This document shows positions 1 through 11,189 of a stretch of 64,000 nt of DNA, one piece after another. The stretch lies in assembly GCA_963971285.1 (NCBI GenBank), contig OZ020259.1, forward strand, positions 3,224,001 to 3,288,000, given 5' to 3'. The position numbers and the translations under genes are program-made. Within the stretch, counting starts at the first letter, position 1. The number at the start of each line of letters is the position of its first letter. This DNA is from Astropecten irregularis. Taxonomy: Eukaryota > Echinodermata > Asteroidea > Paxillosida > Astropectinidae. The notes under the pieces are model-generated. The model saw nothing but the letters and a program-made list of their open reading frames with translations, was not told the origin of the DNA and searched no databases.

Positions 1-1520
1 ATGGATTGTGAATTCTAATTTATAGCTTGAACCTCGATATGCAATGCTCTAGACTTCTACCTCTTCTGACAATCTTAATCAAGACGATGTGAATCGAATT
101 TACAATTCCTGCAATCTGGGGCTTTTGTATAAGTGCTGGAGGAGAGAATTGGGAGACATAAGGCGAAGAGTGCTGAGATTTGATTTCGATGTTTCTTTTT
201 TAAAGGACTGAGTGTTGTGCTCTTCTCGGTTTTTTGCTTGATGGGCTGATGACAATGCAAATAGTGGCCATGATGTTTTTCCTGTTTGGTACAGAACTAA
301 GAATCTGTATGAATCAGACTTGAAATGCACGTTGTTAAAGGTTTACTGTAATCAAATTTAGGAAAGGTATGAAAGTGCTGTAAAATTATTGCTAATACAT
401 ATTGACTATATGAATTTATAATTTTTATGCAAGTGCTTAATTTTGATCGAAACGTTTTTTTTTTACAAAATCAGCACATGTTTGCCTTGCCCCCCAAAAA
501 AAGTTCCCACTTGGAACCGATCCACGCAACAATGCGTGTGACGTCATTTACATAACAAGAGTGTAGGCTCGCGCCACATGGTAACCTTTGAAATGTTTTA
601 ACTTCCGTCGAGAGACGTGAGAATGTGGGATTGAAATTACTGACAGTCATTGGGTGCATGAAATAAGCCGGAGTGTCGAGTTAGGATCCGGTTCTTTTCC
701 GAACCCAACAATCCGGTTTTAAAACCGGGTGTCACTGCATACTAGTTATTTGTATACGTGTACAGTGAACATATTGATATTCGTTCTTTCGCACAGAATG
801 TCCCAACAAGAAATTGAAGAAAAAAAACCGAACTGAGTCAGTCAGTTTTTTTTTAGATTGAATATGATATTTCAAGCGCCTTATACATCGATCCGACGAC
901 ACGAAATACCATCCGCCATTACTGCGGTGTCCCCGCCCGCGTTTTGTCCGGCAACAAAAGAATTTTCGCTCTGCCACACTCTATAGTACCGGGTGTACGT
1001 CCCATGATTAGGGGACGTTCAAAGCATGGGACGTATAGCTTCTATAGCTTCAGTTTCTGCAACCAAGCTAACTTGGTAGTTCCACTGAGTCTCTACTATG
1101 GATATCACGGACTGTACTCCCGATCACCTTCTTCAGATTGTCCCCATTACCGGTCATTTAGTCGCTCTGCTTGCTTATTCATCTGTCATTCTCTCCAAAT
1201 CGACGCCTTTAGGGTCACTCTATACTCATCTAGTTTCTTCCCACGCACTACGTACCTCACTCAAGATTTCCCTCCAAATTATTCGTCCTGTTTTCCTACC
1301 GGCTATAACCTGTCTGTCACAGTCTTAACGGAAGGGCAACAGCTTTCTCTCGATTAGATTTTCTTCAAAGCATTCTCTTTCTTGTTATTATGCCTTCTTT
1401 AGCCTTCGACGTAAATGGCCCTCTATAAAGGGACCTTTGATAGCCGATTCTCAAAAATGATAAAAAAGGGGGTAAGGTGACAGTTAGTATGTTAAGTGTT
1501 CCTTTGCCTCTTTGACCTGA
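1..1520. other. No gene recognised
   Basis: This is mixed-composition noncoding sequence. Open frames of up to 137 codons occur, for example 944-1357 on the plus strand, but they lack recognisable domains, a splice context or protein-like composition. A small palindromic stretch around 680-730 has paired copies of an ATCCGGTT-like motif. Nothing else could be supported. Confidence 0.5.
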
Positions 1521-1827
1521 GGCCAATTTCACAGCCCTGCTTAGCACAAAAAAAGTTGCTTACCATGAAATGTCTGTCTTCATAAAACAGGATTAACAAC
1601 CAAATGTCGATGTGTTGTGTATCACTTGTGATTTTGGCTGTTGTTCACTGACAATGCATATAAAATGGAATTCTAATGGTGGTTTCCTTTAGTGAGCTAA
1701 ACATTTTTGTGCTAAGCATTTTGTTTGTGTTAATAATAGAAATTTGGTTGTTAATCCTGTTTTTATTAAGACAGAAATTTCATGGTTAGCAAATTTGTTT
1801 GCTATAAGCAGGGCCGTGAAGTTGGCC
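1521..1827. mobile_element. MITE-like element, GGCCAATTTCA family, copy 1
   Basis: The left end reads GGCCAATTTCACAGCCCTGCT and the right end is its imperfect reverse complement (GCAGGGCCGTGAAGTTGGCC). The internal sequence, with TTAGCACAAA, GATTAACAACCAAAT and TTTTTATTAAGACAGAAAT, recurs in the copies at 8841, 23208 and 31659. There is no coding capacity, so it is a non-autonomous inverted-repeat element of unknown superfamily. Confidence 0.7.
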
Positions 1828-3362
1828 GCTGTTCAACTGCAATCGTAAAAATGGCAGTAAAGGCCGACGGAGACAATCGGTTCGTGACGACGGTATCAGC
1901 GGACTACAAAGAGTTCCCTGCGGCAAGACGTGCCCATTTATTATTTGACAATAAGTCAGCAAACACAATGAAATTCTCACGTCCATACAGAACTTACAAC
2001 CCATCCTATGATATGACGAAACGGGAGAGTAAAAGAAGTATCAACCAAATACCCCCACAATATTTTCACAGCACATTATGAATACTTTCAAAATACTTTC
2101 AAATAGGTTCACATTATTTTAACAGTGCATTTTTCAATGCTTTTGCAATAACCTCCACAATATCATCAACATATACAGAAACTTAAGACACGGATGATGT
2201 ACGAGAAAAAAAAGTCAGTAATGGCGTATTGTGACAATCCTCATGACAATGCAAATTTAAGAAATGATTTGTCGCTTTTACTTTTATTGGGGAGTTAAAT
2301 TATTTTTTTGAAAGCTCGTGAAATGTTTCCTTTGAAGGGTCATACACGTCAGACTACCATACTATTTTCCGAATGCCTTATTTTTGTATGTCGGGCGTTC
2401 ATCAGCAGTTTTGTGCACATATTCAGCAGTCGCATAGTCTTGACATCTCTAAAGCCAAACCCTACGAACAACTGGCATTTGTACCCGACTACAGTAATGA
2501 TAACGCAGTTTATTATTAAACTTAACCTATTCTGCTACAGGCAATGAAGTGTGAAACCGTTGCAAGGCAGACGAGTTTGCGATTTTGATTTGTTTCTTAA
2601 TTTGCGCGGGAAACTCCACAGTCATTCGCACTCATTCCACAGCTTTGACCTATTCTCACCCAGCTGAAAGGAAGATTCTATAAAGACGTTCGTTCCTGTA
2701 TCCTTCATTTTTTAATCTCGCCATCAGAGGATACGATCGATAGACGTCTTTTTAGCAACACCTTCTCAGTTCACTGTCTCGGTGGTATACGAGTATACTG
2801 GAAATGCTAGCGGCGTTTGAGAATACGACGGGGGAAATCCCCAACGGTGCCTTTCTACGGCTGGAAATAAAACTAATCAACTTCTGCCCGCAGGTCTCTG
2901 ATTGGCTGTATAGATTATATAGGGAGGGCACGTCATCGATGATATTTGCATATTACAAGCAGAATTCGGGATGTCGTCTGACAAGAAAGTTGTTGCAACA
3001 TGATTCTGTATCATGCACGACCTATACAGGGTATAGTTGGTTACCATCTGACAGAACCGCATTTTAATTTTGACTAATTCTTCGAAACTCGGTGAAATAC
3101 CAGTCCACTGGGCCGTAACCGCTGCGGAGGTTGCGCAGGGCAGCGGTTCGTTCAACCGTTAAGGGACCACTTCCCCCACAATGCACACAGTAAGACCGCC
3201 TATCCATTGAAGCTCTGAGTCCATGATACACATATTAATGTCAATTTCTATGAAATAATCAAATAGGCCACAAGGGAAACTGATTAGATTACTTTTAAGC
3301 CAATCAACGATTGACGAAGAAAACTGACTGGAGTGGAATACCGTTAACCGGCGCTATACCAA
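1828..3362. other. No gene recognised
   Basis: This is noncoding sequence. A 99-codon open frame starting at 1782 runs through to 2081; it begins inside the neighbouring MITE and matches nothing I know. No repeats with clear ends were found. Confidence 0.45.
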
Positions 3363-3584
3363 GGGCCTTTCTCAAAGCTCGGCTCCGGCTCTATTTTCAT
3401 ACGCTGAAAATATAGGTTGTGGTTTGCCATTGAAGCTGAAGCTCTGTTGTCCTTTGCAAACCAGAGAATCTACTTCCTAACTGCCGCCAAAAGCCTCTAT
3501 TTTGATACCCGTCATTTTGAAATGGATTCACGAAATGGAGGCGGAGCCGGAGCCGAGCCGGAGCCGAGCTTTGAGAAAGGCCCC
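3363..3584. mobile_element. Inverted-repeat element, GGGCCTTTCTCAAAGC family, copy 1
   Basis: The ends are reverse complements for about 28 bp: the left starts GGGCCTTTCTCAAAGCTCGG and the right ends GAGCTTTGAGAAAGGCCCC. The interior (GAAGCTGAAGCTCTGTT, AACCAGAGAAT, AAAAGCCTCTATTTTGATAC) recurs at 45625-45854, which confirms a mobile family. It is non-coding and about 220 bp long. Confidence 0.8.
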
Positions 3585-5198
3585 AATTGAGCCATCCAAC
3601 CTTAGTACATAATTATGTACATTTGCTCGTCCTGAGCCATGACACCACACACATTGAAGATGCAGGCAACATTAGCAATGCTACGCAGACCTTAGAAACG
3701 GGACATTGATGATCACATTAACAGCTAGGATACAATTCTTACGGTAACGAAACCTAAATATTTCTCTAAATGTCCGGGTTGCTCTTGGGTCAGACTCGTG
3801 TGAAAAGAGACTGCTCCGTTCACACTGCATGATTTGAACACGGCGTCGAGCTGTATTGATCTAGATTGTTTCAATAGTGGAAATTATAAACTCATAACAT
3901 ACAGAATGTTGGCTTTGAGGGAAGACTAATTATGTTATCAGGTTACAAACTGACTCACATTATCGGGTTTGTTTGCCTGTTTGAGGCGCTGTACCGTTGA
4001 CGCAAATCGAGTCGTTTTTTGTCTGTTATTTTGCCGGTAGGGAAATCGACAAACACGGCGTGTTAAAAATCGATGCCAATGCATAGTAACGACTCGTTCC
4101 GAGGGTGATGTATGCATGTCGCCTCTACGAGTGCATTCTCACCGTGCGTTGGCTCTTTTGGGAACGAGTTTGCCCGCAAGCCAGAGCAGATGTGCCGAAG
4201 ATTTCTTGTTTTCATCTGAGTCAATACGAATGACGTTAATTTGTTACATTTTGACTTTATTTGGATTTTTCAGAACTTTTTGGTTACGTTTTAATTTTTT
4301 AAATGAATTCAATTTACACATCTGATTTTTGATTAATTTCCAACGTCTATTCTGTTCTTATTTTTATCAAGAAAATAATATGATTTCAATTAAAATGACA
4401 TTTATTATTATTCATTTATTATAATTCGAGCAAAAATATTCATCTGCGGTTTTTCTATCACCTCCACGACAATTTCTTGTCCGTCTCCTCACATAGTTAG
4501 TATAGGGACGTTTAAATACTGGGTAAATAATTACCAGAAAATAATTACTTGTAATAATTTATAGTCATATTACTCTCAAATTACATTTTAATACGCAGTA
4601 TTCTAATATAAAAAAAAGTGATGGAGAAAAATGTAAAAATAGAGGTGGTAATAATAAAAATTAAAAAAATTAAAAAAATTAATAAATAAAGAAATAATGA
4701 AAATTGGACAAAAGTGTACCAGCCTTGTCAATAAGGAACATGCTGGTAACCATAATAACTGCCTCCATTGCGTGGCTTTTAGGCAGGAGAAGTGATACGT
4801 CATTAATCGACACACATAGCAACAAAAACAAATGATAGCTTCTATTCCTTACATGCAACAGAAAATAGCCAGCATTTAGGAATGCTTTAGCATATGGAGA
4901 ACCTGCCAAGAAAACAAGATATCTATCTTCAAAATTCTAGAAGGGAAATAACCCTTTAAAGGCGGACTCTGCCTGTGTGTGAACGTCAGACCCATATTTT
5001 CGTTGGAATTTAAAAAGATCAATTTATTTGAAATCGTGTACACAGCTGTGACGTGTGGCGAGCGGTTGATCAAGCGTGTCGGTATTAACTCTGTGTAGAG
5101 CTTCACGTCAGAGGTATGACGACTTGTAGGCCAAACCAAAAAGAAAAACAGTTCATCGCCTTCACTCAACATGAAATTTAATTTCAGTTCATCCTTAA
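3585..5198. other. No gene recognised; AT-rich
   Basis: This is noncoding sequence, strongly AT-rich from about 4210 to 4720 with long A runs and (AAATT)-like stretches near 4650-4690. No exon-like open frame with splice sites was found. Confidence 0.45.
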
Positions 5199-5395
5199 AG
5201 GTAGTATCATACTTTGGTTTTCGTCAAAGAAATACAGATTCGTGTGCGAAAATGTCAAGGAAGATACAGCAACAGTCATCTGTGAAAATTTCAGTCCCAT
5301 ACGGTGCCCACTTTTTGAGGAAACAGTCAAAAACGGCCACAGTATTTATTAAGTCTTTTCGCTTTTATTTTTGATATTTAAAAGATCAAAAGTTA
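5199..5395. mobile_element. TTAA-flanked MITE (family A), 5' part only
   Basis: The copy starts after TTAA at 5195-5198 with AGGTAGTATCATACTTTGG, the terminal repeat of family A. It continues through the characteristic AACAGTCATCTGTGAAAATT and CCCATACGGTGCCCACTTTTT blocks and stops at about 5395, where a different hairpin element begins. The 3' half is missing. Full copies lie at 19589, 29716, 32453 and 56819. Confidence 0.85.
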
Positions 5396-5398
5396 CGA

Positions 5399-5564
5399 GG
5401 AGTTATGAGAGCCTGACGCGTATTGATCCTAGCAGGATCTCTATCGATGGCTAAATGACAAGACAAACATAAGTACTTAAATATATCCTGATATGTTTGT
5501 CATAGCACTTAGCCTTCGATAAAAATCCTGGTAGGATCGAAACGCGTCAGGCCCTCCTAACTCC
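5399..5564. mobile_element. Near-perfect hairpin element with GATCCT..AGGATCGAAACG core
   Basis: The left arm GGAGTTATGAGAGCCTGACG is matched by the right arm ending CGTCAGGCCCTCCTAACTCC. Pairing continues inward through GATCCTAGCAGGAT and ATCCTGGTAGGAT and the TATCGATGGCTAA / TTAGCCTTCGATA blocks, so the element is close to a full-length palindrome. Related half-copies end in GGATCGAAACGTCAGGCCC near 49510-49540. It directly abuts the truncated family A copy. Confidence 0.75.
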
Positions 5565-6459
5565 AAGCATTTTTTTAATTCACGCACAATTAACTATTTT
5601 TCTTATTTATATGGCTTTATCCTTCTTTGAGTATTTCCAGTCAAATGCCAGTCCTTCCAGAACAAACATCCATTTGCCGTAAGCGATTTATTCCTCTTTT
5701 CGATGTCACGTACTCGTCATGTTATTTCCGATCGACGTCAATGTAAAAAAATAATGCTCAAATCATGTCTGTCTTTATTAATGTTTTCGTCATCTGTAGG
5801 CGATGATCCGGTCCGTTAATCTAGGTCTGTTTGTATGTCTGTCTGTGTGGGCTGTCTGAATCACGCCCCTGTCTGCTAGTAAAGATTCCCATCAGAATGA
5901 CACAGAGTATGAAAATCCCATGCACACTATCATCACGAATGACGTGAAATGAAATGAGGATGGTATTTATTTCGTATTTTGGACTTTTTCTTTGAAGATT
6001 ATTAAGCACGGTGGGGTGGCTGTTTCCAATCAGTCATTGCGCAGCAAAATACGCACATATGACGGCAATGCGGTTAAGACTATAATACCTAGACGTAGAT
6101 GCAAATATCGGTTTGACGTTGGCAAAACAAAAACATATCTGAGTATGATACTCATACATCTTTATAAAAACATTTCTGAAAATAACGGATTAGAATGGGA
6201 ATTTCAAATATATTTTCAAATTATATATTTGAGCGGTTTAAAGCAACCGTGCTGTATAACAATTGGGGATATCCACGCAACAGTTCGCAGGAACTGCGTG
6301 TCTATTGGGCCGAGAATCGCATCTATATTCAGAAAAACTCCCTCCAATGTTTTATATTGAAATAAGAAACATTCACGTGGTTTGTCTTAAGCCTAGTAAC
6401 TGAATGTTCTGCATATTAGAACTTAGCTCACATTAATTTGGTAGCAGTGACTTGTGTTG
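5565..6459. other. No gene recognised
   Basis: This is AT-rich noncoding sequence. An open frame of 122 codons at 5992-6360 has no recognisable domain and no supporting splice sites or Kozak context, and it is not called. Confidence 0.4.
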
Positions 6460-6870
6460 ATAAGGTAGTCATTTCCCCGGGTGACCCCGGGTTGACTCGA
6501 ATCGTTTGTTCACACTGAACCGGGTCGATGTAGCTCAAAGTGAGTCAAAGTGGGTCGAGTCATCAACTTGCAGGGGCTGTATTTTAATCCGTTCATTTGC
6601 TATAGTAATGACACCAATCACCCTGCGACTGTGACTCGGGTCGAGTTATGAGCTATCAGTTGAGTCAAGTCGTTTGTTAATTGAACTGAGTAAATTTTGC
6701 TCGTTGTGGGTCAAGTCATCAACTGTCAGGGACATGATTCTAGTCTGCTCCTTGCTGGTAGTGACACCAGTCATGTATAGGGCTACGGCTACTCTGGTCG
6801 AGCCAGTGACCCGAGTCGAGTCGGGTCGAGTCGATTCTTTTGCTTGTGCTCGTTCGTTCTCAAAGTGACG
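6460..6870. repeat. Degenerate GAGTC/GGGTCGAGTC-rich tandem repeat
   Basis: Irregular repeats of GTCGAGTCA, GGGTCGAGTC, TGAGTCAA and CAACTTGCAGGG / CAACTGTCAGGG units fill this stretch; the two GTCATCAACT..CAGGG blocks near 6560 and 6715 suggest a roughly 155-bp higher-order unit. The motif resembles the large minisatellite at 15070-16330, but the array is far more diverged. Confidence 0.6.
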
Positions 6871-6962
6871 AGTCAAATTCAGAAAAGTAAGGTTTAACGG
6901 CAACACTGCAGTACATTACGTTTTGAATAGTCTATGTGATAGGCGTACTCGTTCGTACGTAG

Positions 6963-7275
6963 TAGGGAGTTTAAGATTTCACAACGCGCCACCACGACGC
7001 GGACGTGATGGTGGCGCGTCGCGCAAGGCCGCGTACCACCGCACGAATTAGTTAAGATTGGTATGCAGCTACAACGCAGCATCACTGTAGTGCTTGTGTA
7101 CATGTACGTGTTACATGGGCTTTGCATGTGTAATACACGACGACGTGAAATGGCCAAAATGCCGTCGTCGCGTTCAGGACGACGCGCTTGCAACAAGTTC
7201 TGAGCAGGCGCACTAAGGAAATAACGCCTGCTCGGCCGCGTCGTGGTGGCGCGTCGTGAAATCTTAAACTCCCTA
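6963..7275. mobile_element. CpG-rich MITE with about 40-bp terminal inverted repeats
   Basis: The left end TAGGGAGTTTAAGATTTCAC and the right end GTGAAATCTTAAACTCCCTA are exact reverse complements. Pairing continues through the ACGCGCCACCACGACGCGG block on both sides. The interior is CpG-rich, unlike the surrounding DNA. There is no coding capacity. A target duplication could be only TA or TTA. Confidence 0.85.
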
Positions 7276-8840
7276 ATGTGGCACGGAGTAGAACGGGTGA
7301 TACTCAGACTAACCAAAATAATGTACGTGCGGCTACGGTCGGGGTGAACAATTTGTAACGGAACCCATACATAAAACCCAAGTATACTAACGGACAGTTA
7401 TTTTTTAACCATACACGCTGGAGCATAGTTTACGAGAAGGCTGAAGACAAATGAGATTTAAAAGGTTAATACATCAACTTCATATTGCATGAAATGGCAC
7501 ACGGTTAATAATAAATCACAACACATCTGCATGATACATTGGGTATGCGCTAGGTTTATTGTGTCAAATATGGAATAATTTCGCAACATTACTCGAGAGA
7601 GATAATAGGCCTCATTGACGGTTTATCCATCCTGCTTTCGAAGCAGTGCAATCAAACCGAGGCTTGGATTCAAAATAGCCTGGTACCCGTTTTCATTTTA
7701 TAATTGGTGTTATCTTTTCTGAAGGGTATACAATGAATCTGACGAAATGGATGCGCTATGAATAAGGCCTATAAGATTGTTGATTACAAAACTGATATAC
7801 AAGAATGGGATTTCTAAAAAAAGGAATCGTGGTTTGAAACGAAGCCCTACTTTTTAGCCATCAAACCTCGAGGCATAGTACTGATGACTAAAACGTTCAA
7901 ATACCAAGAAACGTGATATTTGAGAAGTGCATGTAGGCGTAATGAGTGAATCACACACAAAAACGCTATACCACACAGCACAGCGCATGGCCACTAACAA
8001 ATGCCTCATGCAAATTAACGCCATACATACGTGTATAAAGTAGTGTAGCGGGTACAGTGATATAAGACTCTATTTATAGCACACGTGCAATGGAGGTAGT
8101 GGCGTTATTTATTTGAGTTCGTATATTCGCCCTCGGTGTACGGGGCTGAGATTTATAAGAGTGCCGGTGAGGATTGTGGCATTGCGTCAATGAGACGTGT
8201 TCTGTCAAGACTTCTGATAGTCTTCTACTCGCTATGCTTCGTACACAAGACTGAGAAACGTTTTTGAAATTGGTAAGATCATGTTTTTTCATTCTTTGAT
8301 TTGAGATTCGAACATAAGGAATTGATATCCATCACGTGTGGCCAATGCATGTTGAATTGTATTTCATGTGATCGGCGAAGGTAATTATGTAGCTTTTTGA
8401 TGTGTGTTTGAAGGCAGTAAGTCAAACTTCTATCAGTAATTAACCGTATTGTTTTCCAGCCATATAAGATTGACTGTGATGATATCGATAGCCGAAATGA
8501 GTCTTTCGTAAGCTTAATGCAGAATCAACGCGACAACAGGCAGGCCTATGCGTCACAATAATATAGATTGAGCAGCGCATATAATATTGACAGTCGCGTC
8601 AACCGAATAGAATTTGCAGGAAGTATGGACTGGGCTTAAAGGCGTTTTAAGACCCTCGGAGTTAAGATAGCCTGACACGCTGATCCTTTCTTCAAAGGAT
8701 CTTTCTCGAAGGTGGTAGAAAGAATATTCGCGAGACATTGGACAGTTGAAAGCGAAAATTGTTTGTTTCATGTGTATACAATATATACAAGTGCAGAAGT
8801 TTTAAACAAAACTGATACGTCTCAATATAGAGATGTGTCT
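7276..8840. other. No gene recognised
   Basis: This is noncoding sequence of average composition. No exon-like frames, tandem arrays or clear inverted repeats were seen. Confidence 0.4.
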
Positions 8841-9082
8841 GGGCCAATTTCATAGAGCTGATTAAGCACAAAATTTGCTTAAGCACGAAATGTCTTCCTC
8901 CATTAGACAAGATTACCAACCAAATTTCCATGTGATGTTTACTGCTTTTGACTTGTATTCGGCCATTGTTTGCTGACTATAACATTCACAAGGTGTTTCG
9001 GCTGGCATACTGATTTTATTTACCAAGGTTTTTGCTGCTTAAGCAAATTTTGGAGCTTAAGCAGCTCTAATAAATTGGCCCG
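8841..9082. mobile_element. MITE-like element, GGCCAATTTCA family, copy 2
   Basis: The left end is GGGCCAATTTCATAGAGCTG and the right end is its complement, CAGCTCTAATAAATTGGCCCG. Subterminal GCTTAAGCA palindromes lie on both sides. It shares interior sequence (GATTACCAACCAAATTTCCAT) with copies 1, 3 and 4. Confidence 0.85.
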
Positions 9083-9482
9083 TAATTTTAGGTTGGGCAT
9101 GATGTATACGGAATGCATCGAGTAGTTGAAATAAACGCTGCAAAGTCTGTTAACACGTGGAGATTTACGTTCTTATTCCTTCATGGTTATAGCATAATAG
9201 TACAATATTGTATGACGGTTCCCCTGATCCCAACCAGTTGCAGGTGTCTCTCAGCGGGATATGAAGATGTGATCAATTAGGCTTCGTGGAAGAATCCTCA
9301 CTCGATGAGCGAGGGAGATTTATTGCAGATACTGGACGCAAACTGGCATAGCTTTTGTACTTTAACCTTAACCCACCTGCATACCAAAGTACATGTATAC
9401 CGCACATGTTTTTTTTTTCCTGTGGTACATTAAGTGCCAGTGGGATCCTGAATAATACGATACAATACACCATGGTTTGTGT
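9083..9482. other. No gene recognised
   Basis: This is noncoding sequence between a MITE and a minisatellite. A 90-codon minus-strand frame at 9273-9545 runs into the repeat and is not credible as a gene. Confidence 0.4.
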
Positions 9483-10247
9483 GGTAACGCGTGGTATATG
9501 ATCCAGCCCCCTGTGGATACCATGGTAAATTATGGTAAGCAGCAATTGTCTTGTGTGGTAGGTGAAGAGGGTTAGGGTTAATATCCAGTTCCCCTATGGA
9601 GACTGTGGTAATGTGTGGTAAGCAGCTCTTGTCTTGTGTGATATTTGCAGAGGGTTAGGGTTAATATCCATCCCCCCTGTGGATACTGTGGTAATGTGTG
9701 GTAAGCAGCTCTTGTCTTGTGTGATATTTGCAGAGGGTTAGGGTTAATATCCATCCCCCCTGTGGAGACTGTGGTAATGTGTGGTAAGCAGCTCTTGTCT
9801 TGTGTGATAACGTGCTGAGGGTTAGGTTTAAAATCCAGTCCCCTTGTGGAGAATATGATAGCGTGTGGTAAGCAGCTCTTGTCTTGTGTGGTAGGTGCAG
9901 AGAGTTAGGGTTAATATCTAGTCCCCCTGTGGAGACAATGATAGCATGTGGTAAGCAGCTCTTGTATTGGGTGATATGTGCAGAGGATGAGGGTTAATAT
10001 CTAGTCCCCCTGTGGAGACAATGGTAGCATGTGGTAAGCAGCTCTTGTATTGGGTGATATGTGCAGAGGATGAGGGTTAATATCTAGTCCCCCTGTGGAG
10101 ACAATGGTAGCATGTGGTAAGCAGCTCTTGTATTGGGTGATATGTGCAGAGGATGAGGGTTAATATCTAGTCCCCCTGTGGAGACAATGGTAGCATGTGG
10201 TAAGCAGCTCTTGTATTGGGTGATATGTGCAGAGAGTAAGGGTTAAT
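9483..10247. repeat. 83-bp minisatellite, about 9 copies, with telomere-like motif
   Basis: The unit recurs every 82-84 bp, with phase-matched starts near 9571, 9654, 9737, 9821, 9904, 9986, 10069, 10152 and 10235. Each unit contains GGTAAGCAGCTCTTGT, CCCCCTGTGGAGAC and, in the first copies, GGGTTAGGGTTAATATCC. The last four copies are nearly identical, which suggests recent expansion at the right end. There is no open frame across it. Confidence 0.95.
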
Positions 10248-10861
10248 GATTGGTATAGATACTTGTTTCTGTGGACTTTAAGCACGGCCTCGGAGACTTT
10301 CACGTTTCCATGTGCCTATTAGACTAGACATGTGGATGTCTCGTATGATCATTTACAGACATAGCATTTGAGTGTTCATCTGTCATCGAATCAGCCTGTT
10401 TGTTTACGGAGGAAGCCCAGGATCGAACCCTTCTTCTCAGAAACTGCCACTTTCCTTTGGCCTTGGAAATTAATTTTGTCTACACTCTCTCGCCGTTGGA
10501 TTTATTTCATTTGTGCTAATTTGTCACTGCCGGAAATTGCCGGAATGACTGGGCGTGTGGTACTTAGTCAAATGGCCTTACAGCTCGCGTTACTGCTAAA
10601 CCAACGGGTGTTTCTTCATTAATTAAGTACAGCACAGTGTCTCAGCGCCACTTGTCAATGGATGTGATAACTCGGAGTACATCAATTCTATCCAGTCTGG
10701 TAACACCTTGTGAGATTTATTATTTTTAGCCCCTGGGTAGGTTATCTTCCCGTGTTAGCACTGAGGTCCTTGATGGAAATCAAAGACGCTGAATTTGTTT
10801 CTGGATTATAATACGGTCCCTATTGCTAAGAGCTTGTCTGGGTATCTTATTATGAAATCAC
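10248..10861. other. No gene recognised
   Basis: This is noncoding sequence upstream of the coiled-coil gene exon; an 84-codon frame at 10368-10622 has no recognisable features. An earlier 5' exon of the downstream gene could lie here or further left, but I could not identify one. Confidence 0.35.
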
Positions 10862-10862
10862 G

Positions 10863-11025
10863 CTCTCTCTCTCTCTCTGCAGTGCGGGGTGGGAGGAAGC
10901 CAGACGCAATGGAAGGCTTTTGAGACGTTGGCGGCAGCAGACTGATGTCTCTTTTTGCTATTTCTGAGCATGCGCGCACTATGTGCGCGTGTGCGTGTGC
11001 GTGTGCGTGTGCGTGCGCGTGCGCA
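10863..11025. repeat. (CT)n and (GTGTGC)n microsatellites
   Basis: A CT dinucleotide run occupies 10863-10878. An alternating purine-pyrimidine (GTGTGC)n/(GCGT)n tract occupies about 10982-11025. The second tract ends roughly 75 bp upstream of the splice acceptor at 11098 and is of a type that can adopt Z-DNA. Confidence 0.9.
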
Positions 11026-11064
11026 ATCAACTTGAAGACCCAGCTCCAAAGTCTCCAAATGACT

Positions 11065-11098
11065 TAAATGTTTTCATTTTTTTCTTTTTCTGTTGCAG
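11065..11098 (+). promoter_or_regulatory. 3' splice acceptor of the coiled-coil gene
   Basis: A long polypyrimidine tract, TTTTTTTCTTTTTCTG with flanking T runs, leads into TTGCAG ending at 11098. This is a strong consensus acceptor on the plus strand. It places the exon start at 11099, within the 5'UTR, and implies at least one noncoding exon upstream. Confidence 0.75.
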
Positions 11099-11110
11099 AG
11101 GGCAGCTCTT

Positions 11111-11134
11111 ATGGGTTCTTCTATACCGGTGTGA
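11111..11134 (+). promoter_or_regulatory. Short upstream ORF in the 5'UTR
   Basis: An ATG at 11111 opens a seven-codon frame ending in TGA at 11132-11134, 55 nt before the main start. It lies between the splice acceptor and the main ATG, so it would be present in the spliced mRNA and could lower translation of the main frame. Confidence 0.5.
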
Positions 11135-11189
11135 CTAACCGTGAGAGGGCACTGACTGAACACAAACCTATAATTAAGGCGATAGAACC

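Noticed and set aside
944-1357. 137-codon plus-strand frame as a gene
   Set aside because: No domain, no conserved composition, no splice or promoter context. It is consistent with chance.
1782-2081. 99-codon plus-strand frame
   Set aside because: It starts inside a MITE and matches nothing recognisable.
9483-10247. CRISPR-like regular repeat
   Set aside because: Units are contiguous 83-bp copies without unique spacers, in animal DNA. It is a minisatellite.
10421-10436. B-box-like GGGTTCGATCC on the minus strand as a tRNA gene
   Set aside because: There is no foldable acceptor, D or anticodon arms around it.
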